Positions 52,286-61,820 of a DNA stretch of 64,000 nt are shown in pieces; position 1 is the first letter of the stretch, and the number at the start of each line of letters is the position of its first letter. The translations under genes were made by a program, and so were the position numbers. Below the pieces are notes generated by a model, which did no database searches, was not told the origin of the DNA, and was given only the letters and a program-made list of their open reading frames with translations. This DNA comes from Stappia stellulata (GTDB lineage: Bacteria > Pseudomonadota > Alphaproteobacteria > Rhizobiales > Stappiaceae). The stretch is from NCBI RefSeq assembly GCF_020176715.1, contig NZ_JAIVMF010000014.1, positions 1 to 64,000 on the forward strand, read 5' to 3'.

Positions 52286-52301
52286 TGGCACGGTTCTTGA
52301 T
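52286..52301 (+). promoter_or_regulatory. Sigma-54-like promoter of the urt operon
   Basis: TGGCAC-GGTTC-TTGAT has the -24 GG and correct spacing of the sigma-54 pattern (TGGCAC-N5-TTGC-); the -12 C is A here. It ends about 50 bases before urtA. A partial palindrome with TGCAAC and TGTGCA around 52147-52165 is where an NtrC site might lie. Nitrogen control of urea uptake is well known, so this is plausible but unproven. Confidence 0.4.
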
Positions 52302-52353
52302 CCTCTTGCTGACGTCTCTTCCTCCCAGGGAGACGCGACAGAGGGGAAAAACA

Positions 52354-53652
52354 ATGACCGTCAAACACACGAAATCCTTGTCCGGCCTTGCGCTCGCCGC
52401 GATGCTCGCCTCCACCGCCTTCACCGGAGTTCAGGCCCAGGAAGAGACCATCAAGGTCGGCATCCTGCATTCGCTGTCCGGCACCATGGCGATCTCCGAG
52501 ACCACGCTCAAGGACGCCATGCTTATGCTCATCGAGGAGCAGAACAAGAAGGGCGGACTGCTCGGCAAGAAGCTTGAGGCCGTGGTCGTCGATCCGGCGT
52601 CCGACTGGCCGCTCTTCGCCGAAAAGGCCCGCGAGCTGATCGAAGTGAACGGCGTTTCCGCCGTCTTCGGCTGCTGGACGTCGGTGTCGCGCAAGTCCGT
52701 CCTGCCCGTCTTCGAGGAGCTGAACAGCCTGCTGTTCTATCCGGTCCAGTATGAGGGCGAGGAAAGCCAGCGCAACGTCTTCTACACGGGTGCGGCGCCC
52801 AACCAGCAGGCCATTCCCGCCGTCGACTACCTGATGAACGAGGAAGGCGTCGAGCGCTGGGTGCTGGCCGGCACCGACTACGTCTATCCGCGCACCACCA
52901 ACAAGATCCTCGAGGCCTACCTGAAGTCCAAGGGCGTGGCGGATGAGGACATCATGATCAACTACACGCCGTTCGGACATTCCGACTGGCAGACGATCGT
53001 GTCCGACATCAAGACCTTCGGCTCCGCCGGCAAGAAGACCGCGGTGGTCTCCACCATCAACGGCGACGCCAATGTGCCCTTCTACAAGGAACTGGGCAAC
53101 GCCGGCATCAAGGCGGAAGACATTCCCGTCGTCGCCTTCTCGGTCGGCGAGGAGGAGCTTGCCGGCCTCGACACCGGTCCGCTCGTCGGCCATCTGGCCG
53201 CGTGGAACTATTTCCAGTCCGTCGACACCGAGGTCAACGCCGAGTTCATCGACGCCTGGCATGCCTATATCGGCGACGACACGCGCGTGACCAACGATCC
53301 GATGGAAGCACATTTCATCGGCTTCAACATGTGGGTCAAGGCGGTCGAGAAGGCCGGCACCACGGACCCCGACGCGGTGATCGATTCCATCATCGGCGTG
53401 ACGGTGCCCAACCTCACCGGCGGATATTCCGCGATGATGCCGAACCACCACATCACCAAGCCCGTGCTGATCGGCGAGATCCAGGACGACGGCCAGTTCG
53501 AGACCGTGTGGGAAACCTCGGGTCTTGTCGTCGGCGATGCCTGGTCGGATTATCTGGAAGGCTCCAAGGACCTGATCGCCGACTGGCGCGCGCCGATGTC
53601 CTGCGGAAACTTCAACACCGCCACCGGAAAATGCGGCGGCTCGGGCAGCTAA
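52354..53652 (+). CDS. urtA: Urea ABC transporter substrate-binding protein UrtA
   Basis: 432 residues from the ATG at 52354 (GAGGGG upstream). Signal peptide ends at GVQA before QEETIKVGILHSLSGTMAISE. Motifs VVDPASDWPLFAEKARELI, FGCWTSVSRKSVLPVFEE and YPVQYEGEESQRNVFYTGAAPNQQ are the urea-specific version of the type-1 periplasmic binding fold, distinguishing it from branched-chain amino-acid receptors. First gene of urtABCDE. A stable hairpin follows it. Confidence 0.96.
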   Translation: MTVKHTKSLSGLALAAMLASTAFTGVQAQEETIKVGILHSLSGTMAISETTLKDAMLMLIEEQNKKGGLLGKKLEAVVVDPASDWPLFAEKARELIEVNGVSAVFGCWTSVSRKSVLPVFEELNSLLFYPVQYEGEESQRNVFYTGAAPNQQAIPAVDYLMNEEGVERWVLAGTDYVYPRTTNKILEAYLKSKGVADEDIMINYTPFGHSDWQTIVSDIKTFGSAGKKTAVVSTINGDANVPFYKELGNAGIKAEDIPVVAFSVGEEELAGLDTGPLVGHLAAWNYFQSVDTEVNAEFIDAWHAYIGDDTRVTNDPMEAHFIGFNMWVKAVEKAGTTDPDAVIDSIIGVTVPNLTGGYSAMMPNHHITKPVLIGEIQDDGQFETVWETSGLVVGDAWSDYLEGSKDLIADWRAPMSCGNFNTATGKCGGSGS

Positions 53653-53677
53653 TCCCGGCCTTCGCATCCAGAGGGGA

Positions 53678-53704
53678 GGGAGGCGGGCAAAGCACCCGCC
53701 TCCC
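53678..53704 (+). terminator. Strong hairpin between urtA and urtB (attenuator or mRNA stabiliser)
   Basis: Ten perfect pairs, GGGAGGCGGG (53678-53687) with CCCGCCTCCC (53695-53704), seven-base loop, no T-run after it. It lies 25 bases after the urtA stop and 120 before urtB. This arrangement in ABC operons usually protects the upstream message and lowers expression of the permease genes. Confidence 0.55.
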
Positions 53705-53825
53705 CCATCCCCGTCGCCGGACCGCAAGCCTTGGGGCCTCCGCCCTTGCGCGGTACCACGCATCGCGACCGGCGCGTCATCCCGCGCCCGTCCCTTGACC
53801 TTCCCACCCCGGGGTCCTGCCAATC

Positions 53826-55478
53826 ATGCCGATTAGCCCGCGACGCCACCTTGCCGCCCTGAGAGCTCTCGCCGCCTTGCTGGCGCTCACGCTGCTGTGC
53901 GCCGTCTTCGCCGGCACGGTGCAGGCTCAGTCCGCCGACGACGACCTGCGGGCGCGACTGAACGCGCTCGCCTCCGGCGGCTTCGACGAGACCCAGCGCC
54001 AGATCGACGCGATCGCCGCAACGGGCGATCCGCGCGCAGCTCCCGCATTGGAAGCTCTTTCGGAGGGCGACCTCTATTTCCGGCAATCGGACACCGCTGT
54101 CTTCATCGTGCGCAAAGAGGGCTCCGGCTACAGGCTCCAGGATCCGCTGACACTGGAAGACACCGGCACGGCCGGACGGCGCGAGGTCAAGAAGATCCGC
54201 GTCAACAACCGCCTGCGCCGGGCGATCCGCACCGCGCTCGGCACGCTGACGCTGCGCGCGCCCGACCCGGCCGCGCGCATCGAGGCCGCCGACGCCATCT
54301 TCAAGGCGCAGGATGTCGACAGCATCGAGCCGCTGGACGCCGCCCTTGCCGCCGAGACCGACACGGACGTGGCGCGGCACATGCGCGAGGCCCGCGCCGC
54401 CGCAGTGCTTGCCTCCGACCGTCCGACGCAAGACAAGCTCGAGGCAATCGCCACCATTGCCGCGCGCGGCGACCGCGATGCCCGCTCCCTGCTCACCGGC
54501 ATTTCCAACGGCCCCGACACCGCCCTGCATGAGGCGGCCAATGCGGCGATCGCCAAGGTGGAGCGCGTGCAGGGTCTGTGGGACACGGCCAGAAACATCT
54601 GGTTCGGACTGTCGCTCGGCTCCGTGCTGCTACTGGCCGCCATCGGCCTTGCAATCACCTTCGGCGTGATGGGCGTGATCAACATGGCGCATGGCGAGAT
54701 GGTCATGCTCGGCGCCTACACGACCTTCGTCGTCCAGAGCCTGTTTCGCACGGCCGCACCCGAATACTTCGACTATTCGCTGATCGTGGCGCTTCCCGCC
54801 GCTTTCCTCGTCGCCGGGCTCGTCGGAATCGCCATCGAGCGCGGCATCATCCGCTTCCTGCACGACCGTCCGCTCGAAACCCTGCTGGCGACCTGGGGCG
54901 TCTCGCTGATCCTCCAACAAAGCGTGCGCACGATCTTCGGACCGACCAACCAGGAGGTCGGCAATCCCTCCTTCATGTCCGGCGCCTTCGAGATCGGCCA
55001 GCTCACCATCACCTACAACCGGCTGTGGATCGTCGTCTTCGCGCTTGTCGTCTTCACCGTTTTACTGGTGGCGATGAAGGCGACCCGCTTCGGCCTCTAT
55101 GTGCGCGCGGTCACCCAGAACCGGCGCATGTCCGCCTCCATGGGCATCCGCACCCCGCTGGTCGACGCGCTCACCTTCGGCCTCGGCTCGGGGATCGCCG
55201 GGATCGCCGGCGTGGCGCTCTCCCAGATCGACAATGTTTCGCCCAACCTCGGCCAGTCCTACATCATCGACAGTTTCATGGTCGTCGTCTTCGGCGGGGT
55301 CGGAAACCTCTGGGGCACACTGCTCGGCGCCTTCACGCTCGGGATCGCCAACAAGTTCCTGGAACCGGTCGCCGGGGCGGTTCTGGCCAAGATCCTGGTG
55401 CTCGTCTTCATCATCCTCTTCATCCAGAAGCGCCCGCGCGGCCTGTTCGCGCTCAAGGGCCGGGCGGTGGACGCATGA
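53826..55478 (+). CDS. urtB: Urea ABC transporter permease UrtB
   Basis: 550 residues. UrtB differs from LivH by a long N-terminal extracytoplasmic region: here a signal-like segment (ALAALLALTLLCAVFAGTVQA) and about 220 residues of helical repeats, then about eight membrane segments from residue ~255. The EAA-type and LivH motifs (GVMGVINMAHGEMVMLGAYT, GNLWGTLLGAFTLG) are present. Forms the channel with UrtC. Ends 28 bases before urtC. Confidence 0.95.
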   Translation: MPISPRRHLAALRALAALLALTLLCAVFAGTVQAQSADDDLRARLNALASGGFDETQRQIDAIAATGDPRAAPALEALSEGDLYFRQSDTAVFIVRKEGSGYRLQDPLTLEDTGTAGRREVKKIRVNNRLRRAIRTALGTLTLRAPDPAARIEAADAIFKAQDVDSIEPLDAALAAETDTDVARHMREARAAAVLASDRPTQDKLEAIATIAARGDRDARSLLTGISNGPDTALHEAANAAIAKVERVQGLWDTARNIWFGLSLGSVLLLAAIGLAITFGVMGVINMAHGEMVMLGAYTTFVVQSLFRTAAPEYFDYSLIVALPAAFLVAGLVGIAIERGIIRFLHDRPLETLLATWGVSLILQQSVRTIFGPTNQEVGNPSFMSGAFEIGQLTITYNRLWIVVFALVVFTVLLVAMKATRFGLYVRAVTQNRRMSASMGIRTPLVDALTFGLGSGIAGIAGVALSQIDNVSPNLGQSYIIDSFMVVVFGGVGNLWGTLLGAFTLGIANKFLEPVAGAVLAKILVLVFIILFIQKRPRGLFALKGRAVDA

Positions 55479-55506
55479 GCCGCGCCGTCACCGGGAGGAC
55501 CTCGTC

Positions 55507-56688
55507 ATGACGCTCCGCTTTCTCTCCGGCGGCCTGACCGGCGGGCGCATCGTCATGCTGGCGCTGCTCGTCGCCGCCGCGATCCTCGTGCCGGTGCTGA
55601 ACCTTGCCTTGCCCGAAAGCCACCCGCTGCATGTGCCAACCTATGCCGTCACGCTGATGGGCAAATACCTCACCTATGCGCTGCTTGCGCTGGCGCTCGA
55701 TCTGGTGTGGGGCTATTGCGGCATTCTCTCGCTCGGCCACGCCGCCTTCTTCGCGCTCGGCGGCTACGCCATGGGCATGTATCTGATGCGCCAGATCGGC
55801 ACGCGCGGCGTCTATGGCGATCCGGTCCTCCCGGATTTCATGGTCTTTCTCAACTGGCAGGAGCTGCCCTGGTACTGGTACGGCTTCGACGCCTTTCCCT
55901 TCGCGATGCTGATCGCGCTGGCGGCCCCCGGTCTGCTTGCCTTCATCTTCGGCTGGTTCGCCTTCCGCTCGCGGGTGACCGGCGTCTATCTCTCCATCAT
56001 CACCCAGGCGATGACCTATGCGCTGCTGCTCGCCTTCTTCCGCAATGACATGGGCTTTGGCGGCAACAACGGCCTGACCGACTTCAAGGACATTCTCGGC
56101 TTCGACATCCAGTCGGACGCCACCCGCGCCGGGCTTTTCGCGGCCTCCGCGCTGGCGCTCGCGGGCGGACTGGTGATCGCGGTGGCCATCACCGCCTCCA
56201 AGCTCGGCAAGGTGCTGATCGCCGTGCGCGACGCGGAAAGCCGCACCCGGTTTCTCGGCTACCGGGTCGAGCACTACAAGCTCTTCGTCTGGACGGTGTC
56301 GGCGATGATGGCAGGCCTTGCCGGCGCGCTCTACGTGCCGCAGGTCGGGATCATCAATCCGGGCGAATTCGCCCCCGCCAACTCGATCGAAGCCGTGATC
56401 TGGGTCGCCGTCGGCGGGCGCGGCACGCTCGTCGGTCCGATCATCGGCGCGGTTCTCGTCAATTTCGCCAAGAGCTGGTTCACCGCCGCCCTGCCGGAGT
56501 TCTGGCTGTTCGCGCTTGGCGGGCTCTTTGTCTTCGTCACGCTGTTCCTGCCGAAGGGCATCGTCGGGCTCGCAAAATCGGCCGTGCAGCGCCTGCGCCG
56601 CATGCGGGAGCCGCAGACGCCCGGCCGCGAAACGAAGACGCCTCGCGAGATGGCGGCAGCCCGCCCAAGCGAACAGGCGGCGGAGTAA
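55507..56688 (+). CDS. urtC: Urea ABC transporter permease UrtC
   Basis: 393 residues from the ATG at 55507 (GGGAGG upstream). Ten or so membrane segments with LDLVWGYCGILSLGHAAFFALGGYAMGMYLM and MGFGGNNGLTDFKDILGFD, typical of UrtC, and the ABC-coupling block VRDAESRTRFLGYRVEHYKLF. The hydrophilic C-terminus (about 30 residues, EPQTPGRETKTPRE) is lineage-specific. Followed four bases later by urtD. Confidence 0.95.
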   Translation: MTLRFLSGGLTGGRIVMLALLVAAAILVPVLNLALPESHPLHVPTYAVTLMGKYLTYALLALALDLVWGYCGILSLGHAAFFALGGYAMGMYLMRQIGTRGVYGDPVLPDFMVFLNWQELPWYWYGFDAFPFAMLIALAAPGLLAFIFGWFAFRSRVTGVYLSIITQAMTYALLLAFFRNDMGFGGNNGLTDFKDILGFDIQSDATRAGLFAASALALAGGLVIAVAITASKLGKVLIAVRDAESRTRFLGYRVEHYKLFVWTVSAMMAGLAGALYVPQVGIINPGEFAPANSIEAVIWVAVGGRGTLVGPIIGAVLVNFAKSWFTAALPEFWLFALGGLFVFVTLFLPKGIVGLAKSAVQRLRRMREPQTPGRETKTPREMAAARPSEQAAE

Positions 56689-56692
56689 CCCA

Positions 56693-57439
56693 ATGGCAAA
56701 AGCGGAAAACCTTCTCTATCTTGACGGAGTCAGCGTTTCCTTCGATGGCTTCAAGGCGCTGAACAATCTGTCGTTCCTGATCGGCCGCAACGAGATGCGG
56801 GCGATCATCGGGCCGAATGGCGCAGGCAAGACCACGATGATGGATGTCATCACCGGCAAGACGCGGCCCGACGAGGGAACGCTGCGCTTCGACGGCAAAA
56901 TCGACCTCACCGCCCATGACGAGGCGGAAATCGCCGGTTTCGGCATCGGCCGCAAGTTTCAAAAACCCACCGTCTTCGAAAATCAAAGCGTGCGCGACAA
57001 TCTGAAACTGGCGTTGAAGGCGCCGCGCGGCCCCTTCGCCACGCTGTTTCACCGCGACGACGCGGCCCAGCGCGCCCGGATCGACGAATTGCTTGCAACG
57101 ATCAGGCTTCGCGACCGCGAGACCGATCTGGCCGGCGACCTGAGCCACGGCCAGAAGCAGTGGCTCGAGATCGGCATGCTGCTCGCGCAGGATCCGGAAC
57201 TGCTCCTGATCGACGAGCCGGCCGCCGGCATGACAGATGCGGAGACGGCGGCGACCGCCGACCTGCTGCGCGAGATCGCCAGGACCCATTCCGTTGTCGT
57301 GGTGGAACACGACATGACCTTCGTGCGCGCGCTTGGCGTGAAAGTCACCGTCCTGCACGAGGGCTCGGTTCTGGCCGAAGGCTCGCTTGATCACGTCTCC
57401 AGCGACCAGAAGGTCATCGATGTCTACCTCGGACGCTGA
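56693..57439 (+). CDS. urtD: Urea ABC transporter ATP-binding protein UrtD
   Basis: 248 residues from the ATG at 56693. Walker A GPNGAGKTT (about residues 40-48), signature LSHGQKQWLEIGMLL and Walker B LLLIDEPAAGM. LSHGQKQWLEIG is the version seen in urea transport ATPases. Hydrolyses ATP in the cytoplasm together with UrtE. A 24-base gap separates it from urtE. Confidence 0.95.
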   Translation: MAKAENLLYLDGVSVSFDGFKALNNLSFLIGRNEMRAIIGPNGAGKTTMMDVITGKTRPDEGTLRFDGKIDLTAHDEAEIAGFGIGRKFQKPTVFENQSVRDNLKLALKAPRGPFATLFHRDDAAQRARIDELLATIRLRDRETDLAGDLSHGQKQWLEIGMLLAQDPELLLIDEPAAGMTDAETAATADLLREIARTHSVVVVEHDMTFVRALGVKVTVLHEGSVLAEGSLDHVSSDQKVIDVYLGR

Positions 57440-57463
57440 CGTTTCCCCGGAAGGTCCCGCCTC

Positions 57464-58159
57464 ATGCTGACCGTCGACGCAATCGATCTCCACTATGGCG
57501 CGGCCCAAGCGCTGAAACAGGTGAGCCTCACCGCAAAGACCGGCGAGATCACCTGTGTGATGGGCCGCAATGGCGTCGGCAAGACCTCGACGCTGCGCGC
57601 CATCGCCGGCCAGCATCCGGTCAGCCGCGGTTCGATCCATTGGGAAGGCACCGATATCACCCGCCTGTCGGCGTTCCAGCGCGCCAGACGCGGCATTTCC
57701 ATCGTGCCGCAGGGGCGCGACATCTTTCCGCTTCTGAGCGTGAAGGAAAACCTGGAGACCGGTTTCGCGCCGCTTCCCCGCAAGGACCGCTTCGTGCCCG
57801 ACACGGTGTTCGAACTCTTCCCGGTCCTGAAGGACATGCTGTCGCGGCGCGGCGGCGATCTTTCGGGCGGACAACAGCAGCAGCTTGCCATCGGGCGCGC
57901 CATCGTCATGCGGCCGCGCCTGCTGATCCTGGACGAGCCGACGGAAGGGATCCAGCCCTCGATCATCAAGGACATCGGTCGCGCCATCGCCTTCCTGCGC
58001 GAAAGCGGCGACATGGCAATCGTGCTCGTCGAACAGTATTTCGAGTTCGCCCGCGACCTTGCCGACAGCTTCGCCGTGATGGATCGCGGCGAGGTCGTGC
58101 TCGCCGGCGCGCGAGACACGCTCGACGAACAGGAAGTCCGCGCCCATCTCACCGTTTGA
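57464..58159 (+). CDS. urtE: Urea ABC transporter ATP-binding protein UrtE
   Basis: 231 residues. Walker A GRNGVGKTS, signature LSGGQQQQLAIGRA and Walker B LLILDEPTEGIQPSII are intact; the Q-loop region is IVPQGRDIFPLLSVKENLETG. The length and GIQPSII block fit UrtE. It completes the set of five; no urease genes follow in the window, so urea breakdown is encoded elsewhere. Confidence 0.95.
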   Translation: MLTVDAIDLHYGAAQALKQVSLTAKTGEITCVMGRNGVGKTSTLRAIAGQHPVSRGSIHWEGTDITRLSAFQRARRGISIVPQGRDIFPLLSVKENLETGFAPLPRKDRFVPDTVFELFPVLKDMLSRRGGDLSGGQQQQLAIGRAIVMRPRLLILDEPTEGIQPSIIKDIGRAIAFLRESGDMAIVLVEQYFEFARDLADSFAVMDRGEVVLAGARDTLDEQEVRAHLTV

Positions 58160-58197
58160 GGCGTCCCCCGCGCGGGGTATTGGGCCCAAGGGCGCGC

Positions 58198-58956
58198 CTA
58201 GCCGCGCCCGATGTACGGCATGCTCGTCGCCATCACCGTCATGAACTGCACGTTGGCGTCGAGCGGCAGGCCCGCCATATGCAGCACGGAGCTTGCCACA
58301 TGAGCTGCGTCCATGACCGGTTCCGCGCGCACCGAGCCGTCCGGCTGCGGGACGCCCTGCGGCATCTTGGCGGTCATGTCGGAGGCGGCATTGCCGATGT
58401 CGATCTGCCCGCAGGCAATGTTACAGGCCCGCCCGTCGAGCGAAATCGAGCGCGTCAGCCCGGTGATGGCATGTTTTGAAGCGGTGTAGGCAACAGACCC
58501 CGGGCGGGGCACATGGGCGGAAATCGAGCCGTTGTTGATGATGCGCCCGCCCTGCGGATCCTGCCCGCGCATCTGGATGAAGGCGCCGCGCGCGACCAGA
58601 AACGCACCGTCGACATTGACCGACATAACCTTGCGCCAGTCGGCAAAGGAGAGATCCCCGATCGGCGTGCCGAGCACCGAAGTGCCGGCATTGTTGAAGA
58701 CGACATCAAGCCGACCGAAGCGCTCCTTGATGGCCGCGAAGAGCGCATCGACGGCTTGCGGATCGCTGACGTCGCAGGGAACGCACAGCGCCGCGTCCCG
58801 GTCGACGCCGGCCTCCGTAACCGCGCTGTCGAGAAGCTCGGCGCGCCGGCCGGCGAGCACCACCCGGTATCCCGCCCGCATGAAGGCGATCGCACAGGCG
58901 CGCCCGACCCCCGCCGTTGCCCCCGTCACAAGCGCCACATCGCCCTGCTCCGCCAT
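58198..58956 (-). CDS. SDR-family NAD(P)-dependent oxidoreductase
   Basis: 252 residues, classical short-chain fold. Cofactor loop [10 protein letters not shown] (11-20), NNAGTS, catalytic Ser in NNGSISAH and YTASK. It oxidises or reduces an alcohol/ketone; substrate not evident. Gene ends just after the convergent urtE. Its closest features are those of dehydrogenases annotated as short-chain alcohol type in Alphaproteobacteria. It is unrelated in motif detail to the KDSR-like enzyme of the lipid island. Confidence 0.86.
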   Translation of the reverse strand: MAEQGDVALVTGATAGVGRACAIAFMRAGYRVVLAGRRAELLDSAVTEAGVDRDAALCVPCDVSDPQAVDALFAAIKERFGRLDVVFNNAGTSVLGTPIGDLSFADWRKVMSVNVDGAFLVARGAFIQMRGQDPQGGRIINNGSISAHVPRPGSVAYTASKHAITGLTRSISLDGRACNIACGQIDIGNAASDMTAKMPQGVPQPDGSVRAEPVMDAAHVASSVLHMAGLPLDANVQFMTVMATSMPYIGRG

Positions 58957-59062
58957 CGATGACCTCCCGCTGCTGAATTGTTCTGGGCGTCACAATGCGC
59001 GAGGGCGATCCGTCAAGGCAAGCCCGCAAAGGCTTGCCGGTCAACGGCCAAGGATCGGGAGG

Positions 59063-59461
59063 TCAGACGAAATTGCGGGCCACCATGTATCCAGCCCAAG
59101 CGGAGACGCCGGTGACGAAGGTGCCCCAAGTCACATCGACGAGGGTCACGACCACCGGCCAGTCGCGCAGCGTCGCCAGATTGGTGAAATCATAGGTCGC
59201 GTAGGCGAAGAAGCCGAAGAGCAACCCGTAGATCAGCGCATCCTGCCAATTGCCCGACTTGAGCGCCGGACTGACGGCGAAAATCACGATGCCGACGACA
59301 TAGACGGTGTAGAACGCCCCCGCGACGGCGAAATTCACCTCGTCGGCCATCAGCGCCCCGACGCGATCCCGATAGAAGGATCCGGCGATGCGCGTCAGCC
59401 ACACATAATCGATGGCGAAAAAGACGACCGCAGTCGCAAGATAGGCAATCGCGTAGGACAT
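59063..59461 (-). CDS. DUF2177 family membrane protein
   Basis: 132 residues with four membrane segments. FFAIDYVWLTRIAGSFYRDRVG, LIYGLLFGFFAYATYDFTNLATLRDW and VDVTWGTFVTGVSAW match DUF2177, small integral membrane proteins of unknown role. Alone on its strand, between the SDR and bfr, with a 239-base gap to bfr. Confidence 0.85.
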   Translation of the reverse strand: MSYAIAYLATAVVFFAIDYVWLTRIAGSFYRDRVGALMADEVNFAVAGAFYTVYVVGIVIFAVSPALKSGNWQDALIYGLLFGFFAYATYDFTNLATLRDWPVVVTLVDVTWGTFVTGVSAWAGYMVARNFV

Positions 59462-59612
59462 GTCTCAAACCCTTGTCAGTGTCATACACGTTAGACGCAA
59501 CGGGATAGCGATCGGTTCACCTTGAGGCGCGGACAGGGGCGACAGCAAGCGACCAATCGCCTCAGTCGGCACCGATATCGGGGGAGCAGGCGACAAAGCC
59601 GCCGCGTCCCCC

Positions 59613-59641
59613 TTCACAAGACTTTGGAATGATTCTAATTT
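59613..59641 (+). promoter_or_regulatory. bfr promoter
   Basis: TTCACA (59613-59618), 17-base spacer, TAATTT (59636-59641). The predicted start gives bfr a leader of about 50 nt, and the spacer contains an Irr-type box, so the promoter would be blocked when Irr binds. Confidence 0.5.
59623..59639. promoter_or_regulatory. Iron-control element (Irr box) at the bfr promoter
   Basis: TTTGGAA-TGA-TTCTAAT matches the ICE consensus TTTAGAA-N3-TTCTAAA at 12 of 14 positions and lies between the -35 and -10 of the bfr promoter. Irr represses iron-storage genes under iron limitation in Rhizobiales, so iron-sparing control of bacterioferritin is expected. Confidence 0.6.
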
Positions 59642-59700
59642 GAGAAATGTGTTCGCGCATCGCCACCGATGCCGTCGGACCGCAAACGCAGGAGATTTTT

Positions 59701-60189
59701 ATGAAGGGCAGTGAAAAGGTTATCGAGCGACTGAACGAGGCGCTCTTGCTCGAACTCGGAGCCGTCAATCAGTACTGGCTTCACTACCGCATGCTCGACG
59801 ACTGGGGCCTTGGAAAACTGGCCAAGAAGGAGCGTGAGGAATCCATCGAGGAAATGCACCACGCCGACAAGATCATCGAGCGGATCATTTTCCTCGAAGG
59901 CCACCCGAACCTTCAAAAGGTCGGCGCGCTGCGCATCGGCCAGGACGTCCGGGAAGTGCTGGAATCGGACCTTGCCGGCGAACATGACGCCCGCGCCTCC
60001 TATTCCAAGTCCCGCGACATCTGCCATGACGAAGGCGACTATGTCTCCATGAAGCTCTTCGAAGAGCTTCTGAAGGACGAGGAAGGCCATATCGACTTCC
60101 TCGAAACCCAGCTCGACCTTCTCGACAAGCTCGGCGTGGAGCGCTACTCGCTCCTCAACGCGACATCCGCCGACGAAGGCGAAGAGTGA
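59701..60189 (+). CDS. bfr: Bacterioferritin
   Basis: 162 residues, the usual length. All key positions line up with E. coli Bfr numbering: ferroxidase ligands E18, E51, H54, E94, E127, H130 and heme ligand M52 in [21 protein letters not shown]. It forms a 24-subunit iron-storage shell. AGGAG precedes the ATG. The gene is monocistronic, with an Irr box upstream and a hairpin downstream. No bacterioferritin-associated ferredoxin is adjacent. Confidence 0.97.
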   Translation: MKGSEKVIERLNEALLLELGAVNQYWLHYRMLDDWGLGKLAKKEREESIEEMHHADKIIERIIFLEGHPNLQKVGALRIGQDVREVLESDLAGEHDARASYSKSRDICHDEGDYVSMKLFEELLKDEEGHIDFLETQLDLLDKLGVERYSLLNATSADEGEE

Positions 60190-60195
60190 GTTTCC

Positions 60196-60225
60196 GACCG
60201 CCGCGCTCCATCGGGTGCGGCGGTC
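60196..60225 (+). terminator. Hairpin after bfr (terminator candidate)
   Basis: GACCGCCGC (60196-60204) pairs with GCGGCGGTC (60217-60225) over a 12-base loop, seven bases after the bfr stop. There is no T-run, so intrinsic termination is uncertain. Confidence 0.35.
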
Positions 60226-60541
60226 GAACGTCTCGGGGCCGCATCCGTCGCCGCTCTGTCGCGCGGCCCGGCAGTCTCCGGTGCCCGCGCCCTTCGCAAC
60301 GCCACATCCCGCCTGCCCCTCCCCCTCGCTCACGTCCTTGTCAGCCGTCCGCCCCCGGTCTCGGCCATCCTGAGCCGAAAACCTCGCGCATAAAGAGCGT
60401 CTGACGTTTTCGGCAACCCTTGCCATCCATTGTGGTCTATCATCGCCAGACTGTCGGTCGACCGCGGCGGATGCGCGCTGGCCGGTCGCGGGCGAAAACG
60501 GCAACCGAAGAGGACCGCCGCACACAAAGGGGGAGATGGTC
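60226..60541. other. Intergenic region with no supported gene
   Basis: About 315 bases between the bfr hairpin and the lipase-like gene. No ORF with homology, no repeat. GGGGGAG at its right end is the lipase ribosome binding site; no strong promoter is seen. Confidence 0.4.
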
Positions 60542-61702
60542 ATGGCATTCCAGCCCGGATTCGACGTCACCGAGGCAACCGCGACGCTGGCGCTGTCGCA
60601 GGCGATCTATGGCGTTCCCGCCATTCCGGTTCCGACCCCTGACCCGCACTCGCTGGGCTGGTCGAAGGTCGACGCCTTGTCGCCGAGCGGTCCGACGCTG
60701 CTCGACAATCTCTGGCAGGTGTGGCGCGACGACACCCGCCCCAACCGGTATGCGATCGTGGTGCGCGGCACGGTCGACAGCGATGCGAGCATTCTCGCCG
60801 ACCTGCTGTTTCCGCTGGTCGATGCCAGGCTCGACCTTGCCATCGAGACCGGCGGGTTCAGGCTCGAATTCCCGTTTCATCTCGCCCGCGACGAAGCCGG
60901 CAGCGCCGTCGTGGCCGGCACCCATCTGGGCTTCAGCCTGAGCCTCTTCCTGATGCTCCTGACGACGGACCGCCCGCTCCTGACAACCCTCGTCGCGCTT
61001 TCGCTCGACCCGGAGGCGGAGATCCTCATCACCGGCCACAGCCAGGGAGCCTCGATTGCAACGCTCCTGACCTCCTTCGTGCGCCACGCCTCCGGGATCT
61101 TCGCGAATATCGCGAAGCCCTCCTACAAGACCTATGTCTTCGCGCCCGCCAAGCCCGGCAACGATCACTACGGCTATGACTATGCCGGCATCGCCGGTGT
61201 TGCGGGCAGGGGCTGGAGCGTTGTCAGCACGCAAGGCTGGGTGCCGCAGGTGCCCTTTACCCTGCAGCTTCCGGGCGACATCAACACGCCCAACCCCTTG
61301 CGCGATTATCGCGGCGCCCGCAACCTCGATATCGACCCGCGCGTCGCCGCGCTCTGCGCGACCGTCGAGCCGTCGGTCGAGGATGCGCAGCGGCAGGTCG
61401 TCGCCCATGCCTATCGGGTCGCCGGAACCCTCAAGGACCGGCTCGCGGAGGAAAAGCTCACGCTCGACACAAGGCTGCTGGGCGCGCCGGAGACTGTCGC
61501 GCTCGACGGCACATCCCTCGCCGGCGGGATCGACAGCATACTGTCGCACATCCAGACATCACTGAACTTCGCAACCGCCGGCAATCTGGTGCCGCTCTTC
61601 GCCGTTCCCGGCGAGAACCCGGACGATCCGACCGACTTCTTCTGGCAACATCACCTTGGCAACTATTGGAAATACTTGCAGGCGCAATACGGCGCCACCT
61701 GA
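60542..61702 (+). CDS. Lipase (class 3-like) / alpha-beta hydrolase family protein
   Basis: 386 residues from the second ATG (60542), with GGGGGAG seven bases upstream. The nucleophile elbow GHSQGAS (S167) follows ILITGHSQG as in class 3 lipases; a conserved His lies near the end (DFFWQHHLGNYW). No signal peptide is visible, so it is cytoplasmic or released by an unusual route. FGLSLFLMLL next to the elbow is hydrophobic. Substrate not known. Followed about 120 bases later by an exported hydratase-fold protein. Confidence 0.78.
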   Translation: MAFQPGFDVTEATATLALSQAIYGVPAIPVPTPDPHSLGWSKVDALSPSGPTLLDNLWQVWRDDTRPNRYAIVVRGTVDSDASILADLLFPLVDARLDLAIETGGFRLEFPFHLARDEAGSAVVAGTHLGFSLSLFLMLLTTDRPLLTTLVALSLDPEAEILITGHSQGASIATLLTSFVRHASGIFANIAKPSYKTYVFAPAKPGNDHYGYDYAGIAGVAGRGWSVVSTQGWVPQVPFTLQLPGDINTPNPLRDYRGARNLDIDPRVAALCATVEPSVEDAQRQVVAHAYRVAGTLKDRLAEEKLTLDTRLLGAPETVALDGTSLAGGIDSILSHIQTSLNFATAGNLVPLFAVPGENPDDPTDFFWQHHLGNYWKYLQAQYGAT

Positions 61703-61820
61703 CCCGAACCTCGTCAAGACGTGCAGGAGCCGACGCCACACAACCTGCTTGTCATTGCACGTTTCGCACGGCACTCTCCAGCAAACGGGGGCTTTTCGTG
61801 CCCCGCCGGGGGATATGCGC

